A stretch of 64,000 bases of DNA from Marinobacter sp050379415 (lineage in GTDB: Bacteria > Pseudomonadota > Gammaproteobacteria > Pseudomonadales > Oleiphilaceae), in NCBI RefSeq assembly GCF_050379415.1, contig NZ_JBNRLS010000004.1, forward strand, positions 62,001 to 126,000, given 5' to 3'. Shown in pieces: positions 42,449 to 51,116 of the stretch (its first letter is position 1; each line of letters starts with the position of its first letter). A program made the translations under genes and the position numbers. A model generated the notes under the pieces. That model was not told where the DNA came from. It ran no database searches and saw only the letters and a list, made by a program, of their open reading frames with translations.

Positions 42449-43963
42449 TTAAACCGCCTTGGCAGCAATAATCTTGTCATGCCACTCAACCGGCCCGGTC
42501 TGGTGCACGGAGCTGCCCCGTGAATCCACCGCCACGGTCACCGGCATGTCTTCCACTTCAAACTCATAGATGGCTTCCATACCCAGCTCTTCAAAGGCCA
42601 CAACCTTGGCGCCTTTGATAGCCTTGGACACCAGGTAAGCCGCACCGCCCACCGCCATCAGATACACCGCGCCGTGCTTCTTGATCGCGTCAATCGCGAC
42701 CTGGCCACGCTCGGCTTTACCGATCATGCCGGTCAGGCCGGTTTTCTCCAGCATGGTGTCGGTAAACTTGTCCATGCGGGTGGCGGTAGTCGGGCCGGCA
42801 GGGCCAACCACTTCTTCGCGCACCGGATCAACAGGCCCAACGTAGTAGATGAAGCGGCCTTTGAGATCCACCGGCAGTTCCTCACCTTTCTCGATCATGT
42901 CGACCATCTTCTTGTGGGCAGCATCACGGCCGGTCAGCATCTTGCCGGACAGCAGGACGGTTTCACCCGGCTGCCACTCTTTGACGTCTTCCGGAGTAAC
43001 GGTATCCAGGTTCACGCGGCGTACGTTCTCACCCACTTCCCAGGTGATCTCCGGCCAGTCGTCCAGGCTCGGCGGGGTCTGCAGGGCCGGACCAGTGCCA
43101 TCCAGGGTGAAGTGCGCATGGCGCGTGGCCGCACAGTTCGGGATGATCGCCACTGGCTTGTTGGCGGCGTGGGTCGGGTAATCCTTCACTTTCACGTCCA
43201 GCACGGTGGTCAGGCCGCCGAGACCCTGGGCACCGATACCCAACTCGTTCACTTTCTCGAACAGCTCGAGACGAAGCTCTTCGGCGCGGTTAGAAGCGCC
43301 GCGCGCCTGCAGATCGTGGATGTCGATCGGATCCAGCAGGGATTCCTTCGCCAGCTCCATCGCCTTCTCGGCAGTACCACCGATACCGATACCCAGCATG
43401 CCCGGCGGACACCAGCCGGCCCCCATCTGCGGAACCATCTTCAGCACCCAGTCCACCACAGAGTCGGATGGGTTCAGCATGGCAAACTTGGACTTGGCTT
43501 CGGAACCGCCGCCCTTGGCAGCCACGTGAACCTCAACAGTGTCACCCGGAACCATCTTGTAGTGGATGATGGCCGGGGTGTTGTCCTTGGTGTTCTGGCG
43601 CTTGCCATCCGGGTCGGCCAGCACGGATGCCCGCAGCACGTTGTCCGGGTGGGTGTAGGCGCGACGGACGCCTTCGTTGATCACGTCGTCCAGCGGCTGG
43701 TCGCACTCGAACTTGACGTCCATACCGATGTTCACGAAAACCGTAACGATGCCGGTGTCCTGACAAATCGGACGGTGGCCCTGGGCGCACATCCGCGAGT
43801 TGATCAGAATCTGGGCCATGGCATCCTTCGCCGCCTGGGACTCTTCCTTCTGGTAGGCCTCATACACGCCCTGGATGAAGTCCTTGGGATGGTAGTAGGA
43901 AATGAATTGCAGCGCGTCCGCTACACTCTCAATCAGGTCGTCCTGGCGGATTACGGTGGTCAT
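42449..43963 (-). CDS. fumA: Class I fumarate hydratase (iron-sulfur)
   Basis: 504 residues. Hydrates fumarate to malate in the TCA cycle using a labile [4Fe-4S] cluster. HRPICQDTGIVTVFV with Cys67 is the first cluster ligand region; GAGWCPPGMLGIGIGGTAEK and IPNCAATRHAHFTLDG hold the further Cys and substrate residues. The C-terminal beta domain contains the segment SSVHQTGPVEW. The length matches FumA/FumB rather than the two-subunit archaeal form. Transcribed towards the REP cluster, convergent with selO. Confidence 0.94.
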   Translation of the reverse strand: MTTVIRQDDLIESVADALQFISYYHPKDFIQGVYEAYQKEESQAAKDAMAQILINSRMCAQGHRPICQDTGIVTVFVNIGMDVKFECDQPLDDVINEGVRRAYTHPDNVLRASVLADPDGKRQNTKDNTPAIIHYKMVPGDTVEVHVAAKGGGSEAKSKFAMLNPSDSVVDWVLKMVPQMGAGWCPPGMLGIGIGGTAEKAMELAKESLLDPIDIHDLQARGASNRAEELRLELFEKVNELGIGAQGLGGLTTVLDVKVKDYPTHAANKPVAIIPNCAATRHAHFTLDGTGPALQTPPSLDDWPEITWEVGENVRRVNLDTVTPEDVKEWQPGETVLLSGKMLTGRDAAHKKMVDMIEKGEELPVDLKGRFIYYVGPVDPVREEVVGPAGPTTATRMDKFTDTMLEKTGLTGMIGKAERGQVAIDAIKKHGAVYLMAVGGAAYLVSKAIKGAKVVAFEELGMEAIYEFEVEDMPVTVAVDSRGSSVHQTGPVEWHDKIIAAKAV

Positions 43964-44033
43964 AGGCGCCTCATCAGCTTGTTTCGTTATTTCGTGTCAT
44001 CGAAAAATCGGGAGGCGAGAGTTTACCAGAAAA

Positions 44034-44045
44034 TCGTTCGAACGA
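44034..44045. promoter_or_regulatory. 12-bp perfect palindrome in the fumarase/enoyl-CoA hydratase divergent region
   Basis: TCGTTCGAACGA, 101 nt ahead of the hydratase start and 71 nt ahead of the fumarase start. Could be a TetR-type operator controlling beta-oxidation genes; regulator unknown. Confidence 0.35.
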
Positions 44046-44145
44046 GTGATGCGACGGAAGGCGAAGGCGCTATAAAAGGAAGTAACAAAACAATCGATCA
44101 GGGGGACGATCCCCGGAAAATAACAACATGTTCGCAGGAGATACC

Positions 44146-44919
44146 GTGACCGACCTCATCCTCACCGAGAAAACAGACCGAATTCTGACCGTTCGCCTCA
44201 ACCGTCCGGAGCGGAAGAACGCCCTCACCCACGACATGTACACCGCCATGGGCGACGCCCTGGAACAGGCAGAATCCAGCAGCGACATCCGCTGCACCCT
44301 GTTCACCGGTGCCGAGGAGTGCTTCACCGCCGGCAACGACCTGAGCGAATTCGCCCAGGGCCTGCCCGGTGAATTCCGGGAAACCCCGGTCGGCCGCTTC
44401 CTTTTATTACTGGCAACCGCTACCAAACCGGTGGTGGCCGCAGTCAATGGCCCGGCCGTTGGCATCGGCACCACCATGCTGCTGCACTGCGACCTGGTGG
44501 TGGCGGGCACCAACACCCGCTTCCAGATGCCCTTCGCCAACCTGGGCCTGTGCCCGGAAGGCGGCTCCAGCCTGCTTTTACCCGCCTGGCTCGGCCGGGT
44601 ACGGGCGGCCGAACTGCTGATGCTGGGCAACGCATTCACCGCGGAAGACGCCCTGCAGATGGGCATCATCAACCGCGTTTGTGATCCTGCGGAAACCGAA
44701 GACAACGCACGGGAACTGTGCCGCCAGCTGGCCGCCCAGGCGCCCGCTGCCCTCCGTGCCACCAAACAGCTACTCAACCGGCCGGTAATGGAGGATCTGA
44801 CAGACACCATGCTGACCGAGGGGAAGCTGTTCAGCGAACGCCTGCAATCGCCCGAAGCTGCCGAGGCATTCCGTGCGTTCATGGAAAAACGCCAGCCCGA
44901 TTTTTCCTCCTTCGACTGA
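44146..44919 (+). CDS. Enoyl-CoA hydratase/isomerase family protein
   Basis: 257 residues from a GTG (TDLILTEKTDRIL follows) with CAGGAG 5 nt upstream; an in-frame ATG at 44128 has only a weak site. Crotonase fold: RLNRPERKNALTHDMY near residue 17, oxyanion hole in AGNDLSEFAQG near 62 and GPAVGIGTTMLLHCDLVVAG near 100, with a Glu in NLGLCPEGG near 130. Probably hydratase or delta3,delta2-isomerase in fatty acid degradation; the exact reaction is not decidable. Stands alone on plus; divergent from fumarase. Confidence 0.9.
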   Translation: MTDLILTEKTDRILTVRLNRPERKNALTHDMYTAMGDALEQAESSSDIRCTLFTGAEECFTAGNDLSEFAQGLPGEFRETPVGRFLLLLATATKPVVAAVNGPAVGIGTTMLLHCDLVVAGTNTRFQMPFANLGLCPEGGSSLLLPAWLGRVRAAELLMLGNAFTAEDALQMGIINRVCDPAETEDNARELCRQLAAQAPAALRATKQLLNRPVMEDLTDTMLTEGKLFSERLQSPEAAEAFRAFMEKRQPDFSSFD

Positions 44920-45145
44920 CTCGCAAAAGCCACTGAGGAGGCTCGACAAAGCGTTCATTGCCAACTATTTTTCAGAAAGGCCGAACTCCATCCGTGCGAG
45001 GATGACCCGAAAGGCCAGAATCACACTTTTGGCTGATCAACACTTGCCAGACTGTCGCTATAGTCAGAGTTACGAAATTGGCTCAAAGCGCTGACCAAAA
45101 TTTCAGAAGAACATAACGACACAACAACAGGAAAAGGTTCCACCC

Positions 45146-47938
45146 ATGTTCAAGAAAACACTAATAAGTCTTGCCGTGGCGTCTTCCGTTGGACTTACAG
45201 GCTGCTGGAGCAGCGGTGACGAGGGGGCGAATGCTAATCCGGATTATCAGATTACTGATACCACAATCGACAACACCCTTGTCAGGCCCATTTTTGATCC
45301 CGTACTGACATCTCCCACCTTCGACATTCCGGCAAACTTTGACCTTGTTCTTTTGCTGGGTGCGGGCCAGAGCACTAACTACGATTTTACCGGGTTTTCT
45401 ACGGGCACTGACCCTGCTTCTGCGTCTGTAAGCGATTTGGCAGGCTACTCAACTTCAGGCCAAATCGACATTCGCATGAATGGCTCAGTCGACCCAGAGA
45501 CCGTCATTGCAAACCAGACAGTTCATCTGGTTCCGCTCAACATGAAACCGGTGTCTGCAGCCACTCCAAACATTGAGCTGACCGCAAATCCCTCTTACAT
45601 CGACACAGAACAACCTTTTGACCTCGAAAAGCTTGGCGCTCAAAGAATCCGCGCCGAAGTTGTTTCACTTGACGGTGGATCGGACAACGTCATTCGAATC
45701 ACTCCGCTTGAGCCGCTGGCAGACCAGACCAAATATCTGGTGCTAGTGACAGACGGGGTAAAAGGTGCAGATGGTCGCCCAACCGAACAGTCTGTTCCGT
45801 ATAGCCAGATCGCCGGAGATGGGCCTCTGGGTAACCCGGGCTTCCAGTCTATTCGCGACGTTTTGAACGCGGCGATTAATTTGTCTGATGCCTGGTTAGG
45901 GGCAAACGGCATTGAGCAGGATGTAACACTTGCTTACACCATGACGACGTCAAATACCAAAACGGTATTCAACGCGATTACCGCTCCCGGTACTTACCTC
46001 GAAACACTTGGCCAGCAAGTCGTTCTCTACTCTGCTTTGCAAGTTGTGCAAGACAACCTGCCGGAAGATGCGACAGCGTCGACAGTGTTTGCAGCCCTGG
46101 CAGACGCACTTAGCGCCAGTCCGACCAACACCGAGTTGGCTCAAAAAGTCGGAGCAGCGGTCGCTCCATACAGTCAGGATGAAACATTAGGTCCGCAGGT
46201 AGTAGGGTCCATCGTTCCCGACCTGCCATTCCCCAAGCCTAGAACAACCGCTGTATATGACTCCACCATCCAGTCTTCCGCTTCTTTGACAGCTATTTCA
46301 AACTCCGGTAACGACGCGCTGATTGGAGCTGCACAGCTAGTCAACGTTTCAGAGGGCGCGATTGAGCTTCCCTATTACCAAAAGTTGCCCGGCACAGATG
46401 GAACGCCACTTATTACTGGAATGTGGCGTGGCGATACCCAAGCGGAAGCCGGCTTAAACGCTACAATTGATGCCTTTAAAGAGACTTACCCATCTCTCTC
46501 CAACTTTAGCTTCCCCCGAGATAGCGATGGAACCTTCAACCTGACTCAATACATGCCGTTCCCTGAGGAGAATGCGAAAGTAGCAGTACCAGTTACCATC
46601 TATTATCCCAACGTAGCTGCAGTCTCTGCTGCAACGGGAGGCGCTCTGGACTGTAGCTCCGCAACCGGGTCAGGCATCACAGACGTGGTGATTTTCCAGC
46701 ATGGCATAACGGTTGATCGGAGTGTTGCAACGATCCCAGCCATTAACCTAACCGCGCAGTCCATAAGTCAAGGCAAGTGCATTGCGACAATTGCCATTGA
46801 CCAGCCGCTCCACGGACTCGGTGGATCCACTGTCGGCACCGTTCCAGGACTGACTCCCGCAGATCAGTATATCGACCCGGCTGATTTCCCGGATGCAGAT
46901 TATGTCGGGGAGCGCCACTTCTATTACAGCACTCCAGAGGGTGCCTTCAGTCCGCAACAAGAGAGTGCTATCACTGATGTGCGCTCAGGCAGCCTGTTTA
47001 TAAACCTGACAAGCATGCAGACAACCAGAGACAACCTGAGACAGGGTGTTATGGATTTGCTGAATCTGTCAGCAACCATTGCGAACGGTTCACTCGACAT
47101 CGATGGCAGCAACACAGATTACGGCCAAAACCAGCTTCAAACCAAGAATGTTCACTTTGTGGGCCACTCCCTTGGGGGTATCACTGGATCAGTGTTTGCG
47201 TCGATGCTGGAAAATCCGACGCTCCGGGGAACGAACTCAGCTACGGGGACTCTGTTTTACCCAGAGTTAGCCTCCATTTCTCTGATGAACACTGGTGGCC
47301 AGCTCACCAAGCTGGTTGAGAACTCCCCATCCCTTGCACCGCCAGTGCTCGGTGGCTTAGCTGCTGCTGGAGTATCCCAGGGAACCTCGACACTTGAGGC
47401 ATTCCTGTATGTACTTCAGTCCACTATCGACAATGTTGACCCGGTCAACCACGGCAAGAACTTGGGCGCATTCGCAACCGCCAATGGCACAGGCATTTTG
47501 GTGTCAGAAGTGGTCGGTGACTTAACGGTTCCCAATGAGGCTAACGTTGCACCTCTGGATCAGGCCCTCTCCGCTCCGTTGGCGGGCACTGAGCCCCTGA
47601 TGGCGCTGATCGACATTGGTGCAGGCGGCGGAGTACTTAATGACGGGACAGGTACTAACCTGATCTCAGCCAGCAACCCTGTTCCAGTGGGTAGCCCAGC
47701 AAATGCCGCATCGTTCTACTTTGGGCAAAATCCTTGCGTGAACGCGAACCATGGCACATTTGTAGCACCAGCAGCACCAGCTAACGAGGTGTGTCCGGAG
47801 GGCTCAAATACCTCAGCCGCATTTGCAGATATGATTGGCGAGGTTATTGGCAATGTTACTCAACAAGCCATCCCGGTTACGAATCCCGCAGTTTTGGGTG
47901 ATAGCATGACTGTTGAGTTTGCTTTGGATCAGAACTGA
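45146..47938 (+). CDS. VolA/Pla-1-type surface lipase (lipoprotein)
   Basis: 930 residues. Lipobox LTGC (Cys about 20) after a signal sequence, then a Ser/Asp-rich stretch. The N-terminal region FDIPANFDLVLLL and many beta-rich segments match the VolA/Pla-1/cef family of extracellular lysophospholipases. The nucleophile elbow is GHSLGG around residue 674; FQHGITVDRSVA near 515 and the C-terminal CVNANHGTF region could hold the other catalytic residues. It would release fatty acids from host or environmental phospholipids at the cell surface. G+C is about 52 percent in a hand-counted sample (46261-46320), below its neighbours, hinting at different ancestry or surface-protein drift. The 226 nt upstream hold no other gene; a strong terminator follows. 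Confidence 0.85.
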   Translation: MFKKTLISLAVASSVGLTGCWSSGDEGANANPDYQITDTTIDNTLVRPIFDPVLTSPTFDIPANFDLVLLLGAGQSTNYDFTGFSTGTDPASASVSDLAGYSTSGQIDIRMNGSVDPETVIANQTVHLVPLNMKPVSAATPNIELTANPSYIDTEQPFDLEKLGAQRIRAEVVSLDGGSDNVIRITPLEPLADQTKYLVLVTDGVKGADGRPTEQSVPYSQIAGDGPLGNPGFQSIRDVLNAAINLSDAWLGANGIEQDVTLAYTMTTSNTKTVFNAITAPGTYLETLGQQVVLYSALQVVQDNLPEDATASTVFAALADALSASPTNTELAQKVGAAVAPYSQDETLGPQVVGSIVPDLPFPKPRTTAVYDSTIQSSASLTAISNSGNDALIGAAQLVNVSEGAIELPYYQKLPGTDGTPLITGMWRGDTQAEAGLNATIDAFKETYPSLSNFSFPRDSDGTFNLTQYMPFPEENAKVAVPVTIYYPNVAAVSAATGGALDCSSATGSGITDVVIFQHGITVDRSVATIPAINLTAQSISQGKCIATIAIDQPLHGLGGSTVGTVPGLTPADQYIDPADFPDADYVGERHFYYSTPEGAFSPQQESAITDVRSGSLFINLTSMQTTRDNLRQGVMDLLNLSATIANGSLDIDGSNTDYGQNQLQTKNVHFVGHSLGGITGSVFASMLENPTLRGTNSATGTLFYPELASISLMNTGGQLTKLVENSPSLAPPVLGGLAAAGVSQGTSTLEAFLYVLQSTIDNVDPVNHGKNLGAFATANGTGILVSEVVGDLTVPNEANVAPLDQALSAPLAGTEPLMALIDIGAGGGVLNDGTGTNLISASNPVPVGSPANAASFYFGQNPCVNANHGTFVAPAAPANEVCPEGSNTSAAFADMIGEVIGNVTQQAIPVTNPAVLGDSMTVEFALDQN

Positions 47939-47952
47939 TAGGGTAGAAATGT

Positions 47953-47981
47953 AAAAACCCCGGCCACGCCGGGGTTTTTTT
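47953..47981. terminator. Bidirectional intrinsic terminator
   Basis: CCCCGGC (47958-47964), loop CAC, GCCGGGG (47968-47974), five A before and seven T after. Separates the lipase gene and the convergent CoA-transferase-family gene. Confidence 0.95.
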
Positions 47982-47990
47982 CGTTAGAAC

Positions 47991-49049
47991 CTAGCCAAAT
48001 CGGACAGGACAGCTCAATTGCTTTTGCCTGACCCCATCCCCCCGATCAACCTCAATCACCATCCCCCTGGCCTTCAACTGCGGATGCTCCGCCGCCTCTG
48101 AAATCGTCAGCACCGGCTCCACACAGGCGTCCTGCCCGGCGAAAATTTCCTGCCACTCCGCCAGCGTTTTTTCCTTCACTTTCTCCTGGATGGCCGACTT
48201 GAGCTGCTTCTGATCATCCGGCTTCTGACTCAAGGCCTGGCTTTTCATCTCGGATAGCCCCAGCGCGTCACACAGCCGTGCCGAGAACTGAGGCTCCAGG
48301 CTACCCACCGACAGCCAGCGGCCATCACTGGTCTGGTAGTAATCATAGAAAGACCCACCGTTGAGCATGCCGCCCTCGGGCTTCTGCTCCACGCCACCGG
48401 CCAGGCAGGCCGCGCCGGACATGGCGTTTAAGGCAAAGGCGGCGTCGGTCATGCTGATGTCCACGAACTGGCCTTTGCCAGTCTGCTGGCGTTCGATGAC
48501 GGCGGCGAGGATGCCCATGACGGCGTGGTGGGAGCCGCCGGCGACGTCGGCGATCTGGATGCCCATGGGGGGCGGGCCGCTGTCTGCGCGGCCGCAGTGG
48601 CTGGAGACGCCCGCAATCGAGAGGTAGTTGATGTCGTGGCCGGCGCGGTCTTTGTAGGGGCCGGTCTGGCCGTAGCCGGTAATGGCACAGTAGATCAGCC
48701 CGGGGTTGATTTCACGCAGGGTCTCATAGCCGATACCCAGGCGGTCCATTACACCGGGGCGGAACTGCTCGACCACGATGTCGTAGTCCTTGACCAGCTC
48801 TTTCACCTTGTCGGCAGCCCCCTCCTTCTTCAGGTTGAGTTGCAAGGTGTCCTTGCCGCGGGTGAGGTAGGAAAACGCGGTGCTGAACTTGCCATCAAAG
48901 GGGGGTATCACCTTGATGAGGTCTACCCGGTCCGGTGCCTCGATTCGAAGCACTTCTGCCCCCATATCGGCCAGCAGCATGGTGGCGTAGGGGCCGGGCA
49001 GCAGCGTGCTGAAATCCAGAACCTTCAGTGACTTCAAAGGGCCTGCCAT
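47991..49049 (-). CDS. Alpha-methylacyl-CoA racemase-like CaiB/BaiF family protein
   Basis: 352 residues from MAGPLKSLKVLDFSTLLPGP, AAGGAG 6 nt upstream. Family III CoA-transferase fold. RAGHDINYLSIAG near residue 124 contains the His that, with an Asp about 30 residues later (QIADVAGG), forms the catalytic pair of alpha-methylacyl-CoA racemase, whose length is also about 360. It would epimerise 2-methyl-branched acyl-CoAs, for example during isoprenoid-alkane or branched fatty acid breakdown. A CoA-transferase activity is the alternative. Divergent from an AraC regulator that may control it. Confidence 0.87.
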   Translation of the reverse strand: MAGPLKSLKVLDFSTLLPGPYATMLLADMGAEVLRIEAPDRVDLIKVIPPFDGKFSTAFSYLTRGKDTLQLNLKKEGAADKVKELVKDYDIVVEQFRPGVMDRLGIGYETLREINPGLIYCAITGYGQTGPYKDRAGHDINYLSIAGVSSHCGRADSGPPPMGIQIADVAGGSHHAVMGILAAVIERQQTGKGQFVDISMTDAAFALNAMSGAACLAGGVEQKPEGGMLNGGSFYDYYQTSDGRWLSVGSLEPQFSARLCDALGLSEMKSQALSQKPDDQKQLKSAIQEKVKEKTLAEWQEIFAGQDACVEPVLTISEAAEHPQLKARGMVIEVDRGDGVRQKQLSCPVRFG

Positions 49050-49216
49050 GGTTTTCTCCTTGTTGTGACGTTTGTTTTTTCCCATGCTGCCGTGTTTTGC
49101 TCCCGGGGCCAACTACCGGTTCCCCCATTCCCGTTTACCAATTCTTCCACACGTCAGGCAGTTAGGCCGGTTGCAATGTTCCCCCGGGGTTTTATGATGG
49201 GTTTCGTTTTCATGGA

Positions 49217-50248
49217 ATGGCGAACGCGATGCCCAACCTCACGGTTTCAAGACATTTTGTACAGGCAGCCTTGGTCGGTGCCGAGGCGCAGGGGCTGGAC
49301 ACCCGGGAGATGCTGAAGGAAGCGGGGATTTCTCCGGATCTGCTTCGCATCGAGATGGCACGGGTCAGCAGTGACCAGTTCAGCCGGCTGATGCAGGTGC
49401 TCTGGAACCGCACCGGGGATGAGTTCATGGGCATGGGACCACGAAGGGCCCGCACGGGCACCTTTGCGACCATGTGCGCCCTGGTCATCGATTGCCCCAA
49501 TCTTGAGGCCGTTTACCGCCAGGCTTTCCAGTTCTCTCGCCTGTTCGAGCCCATGGTGACCATGGAGCTGGAAGTCGGAGAAGAACAGGCGCGGCTGGTC
49601 TTGCGTATCGAAGGCGAGATCTACGATCCCAGTTACTTCTTGCGCGAGAGCATTCTGGTGATCTGGCATCGCCTGGGAAGCTGGCTGATCGGCCAGCCGG
49701 TGGAACTGGACAAAGCCGAGTTCGACTATGCCCGCCCGCCCCACGGTGATGAGTACCGACATATTTTCCACTGCCCGCTGGAGTTCGAAGCAGGCCAGAC
49801 CGCCCTCACCTTCGATAAGCGCTTTCTCTCGGCTCCGGTCATCCGGGACAAGCCGGAAATGCGCCAATTCCTGAAGACCTCACCCGCGGACCTGCTCTCC
49901 CGGCCCGACGAAAGCAACACCTGGACCGGCAGGATCCGTGCACTGATTGGCCGGGATTTCTCGAAGCCCCTGCCCGATTTCGAGTGGATTGCTTCGGAGC
50001 TGCATACCAGCCCGCAAACTCTCCGGCGTCGGCTGAAACAGGAAAACACCTCCTTCCAGGAGATCAAGGACCTGCTGCGGCGGGACATGGCCATTTACTA
50101 CCTGGGCCGGCAGGAATTGCCGATCAATGACATCGCGGAGAAAGTGGGCTTTACCGAGCCATCGACCTTCCACCGCGCCTTCAAGAAATGGACGGGCGTC
50201 ACCCCCGGCGCCTATCGCGAGGGTGAGCGGGGAAATCTCGAGTCCTGA
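49217..50248 (+). CDS. AraC family transcriptional regulator
   Basis: 343 residues; the start could also be 49229 (MPNLTVSR). N-terminal arabinose-binding-type sensor domain (about 15-200; VIDCPNLEAVYRQAFQFSRL) followed by a double helix-turn-helix (about 235-335; ASELHTSPQTLRRRLKQENT and IAEKVGFTEPSTFHRAFKKW). These OruR/ArgR-like regulators usually sense small acids or lipids. It is divergent from the racemase gene with 167 nt between, which suggests local control. Confidence 0.92.
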   Translation: MANAMPNLTVSRHFVQAALVGAEAQGLDTREMLKEAGISPDLLRIEMARVSSDQFSRLMQVLWNRTGDEFMGMGPRRARTGTFATMCALVIDCPNLEAVYRQAFQFSRLFEPMVTMELEVGEEQARLVLRIEGEIYDPSYFLRESILVIWHRLGSWLIGQPVELDKAEFDYARPPHGDEYRHIFHCPLEFEAGQTALTFDKRFLSAPVIRDKPEMRQFLKTSPADLLSRPDESNTWTGRIRALIGRDFSKPLPDFEWIASELHTSPQTLRRRLKQENTSFQEIKDLLRRDMAIYYLGRQELPINDIAEKVGFTEPSTFHRAFKKWTGVTPGAYREGERGNLES

Positions 50249-50253
50249 TTGGC

Positions 50254-51111
50254 TCAGGAACCGGCAGGCGCCTGCAGGTGACGGACCAGCTGCCCCAGTG
50301 TCTGGGCGATTTCACCGGCCCGCTCCCGATTGAAACCGAGTTGCATCAACCGTGAGCCGTCGCGGGGATCGTAGATCCAGCAGCTGGCCACAGCGGCCTC
50401 ACAGCCCCACTCGATCATGGGATTCACACCATAGACTTCCATGGTCTGGGTCTTGCGTACGAGGCGACTGCCCGACTCACGACGAATCTCCTGGAAGCTG
50501 ATAACGCTGTCGGTCGCACTCACTTCGTAAGCAACATCCGCAGGCTTATCCAGCCGGACAACCGACTGATCCGCACGCCAGCCGGCCATATCCAGCAGGC
50601 TGTTGAGATGCATCAGCAGGGCGTCCCGGTCATTGTTGGTGAGATAGAGCTTGCGCAGTGACGATATACTCTGATTACCCGCCGGTTCGATCACGGCCAC
50701 CTTGGGCGGCTGCTTGCCATTGGCCTGATCGGCCGAGCCGGACTTGCGGGTGCGCTCCACCTCGGTAATTAGTTTCAGGGCCTGTTGGTAGTGGCTGCCC
50801 TCGGTTCCGGCCTGGGTGACATAGGCTTCCAGGGCCGACTGGGCTTCGTTCAGATGGCCCGCCTGAAGCATCACCCGGCCGCGGTAAAAAAAGTACTCGG
50901 CCGGCTTCTTCGCTTCCAGCTGCTGGAGCCGATTCAGGTACTCCCCGGCTTCGCCCCAGCTACCGGCATTGACCGCCTCTTCTGTGGCCAGCATCAAGCG
51001 GCGCATCTCGTGCTCCGGAGCCAGGGCATGCGCCTGGCCGGCGGCCGACAGGGCGGCGACCAGGGCCACAAACCGGGCCAGTCGTTGAAATGTTCCAGAT
51101 GCTACTGCCAT
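50254..51111 (-). CDS. Exported TPR-like hypothetical protein
   Basis: 285 residues. Signal peptide ending AHA before LAPEHEMRRLM, so periplasmic or secreted. Residues 30-115 have helical repeats of TPR type (EEAVNAGSWGEAGEYLNRL, YRGRVMLQAGHLNEAQSALE). After a Lys/Gln linker a mixed domain (about 145-285) contains VYGVNPMIEWGCEAAVASCW and YDPRDGSRL. No enzyme motif recognised. It follows rmuC by 5 nt and probably shares its transcript; the plus-strand araC ends 5 nt away, convergent. Confidence 0.75.
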   Translation of the reverse strand: MAVASGTFQRLARFVALVAALSAAGQAHALAPEHEMRRLMLATEEAVNAGSWGEAGEYLNRLQQLEAKKPAEYFFYRGRVMLQAGHLNEAQSALEAYVTQAGTEGSHYQQALKLITEVERTRKSGSADQANGKQPPKVAVIEPAGNQSISSLRKLYLTNNDRDALLMHLNSLLDMAGWRADQSVVRLDKPADVAYEVSATDSVISFQEIRRESGSRLVRKTQTMEVYGVNPMIEWGCEAAVASCWIYDPRDGSRLMQLGFNRERAGEIAQTLGQLVRHLQAPAGS

Positions 51112-51116
51112 CGCTC

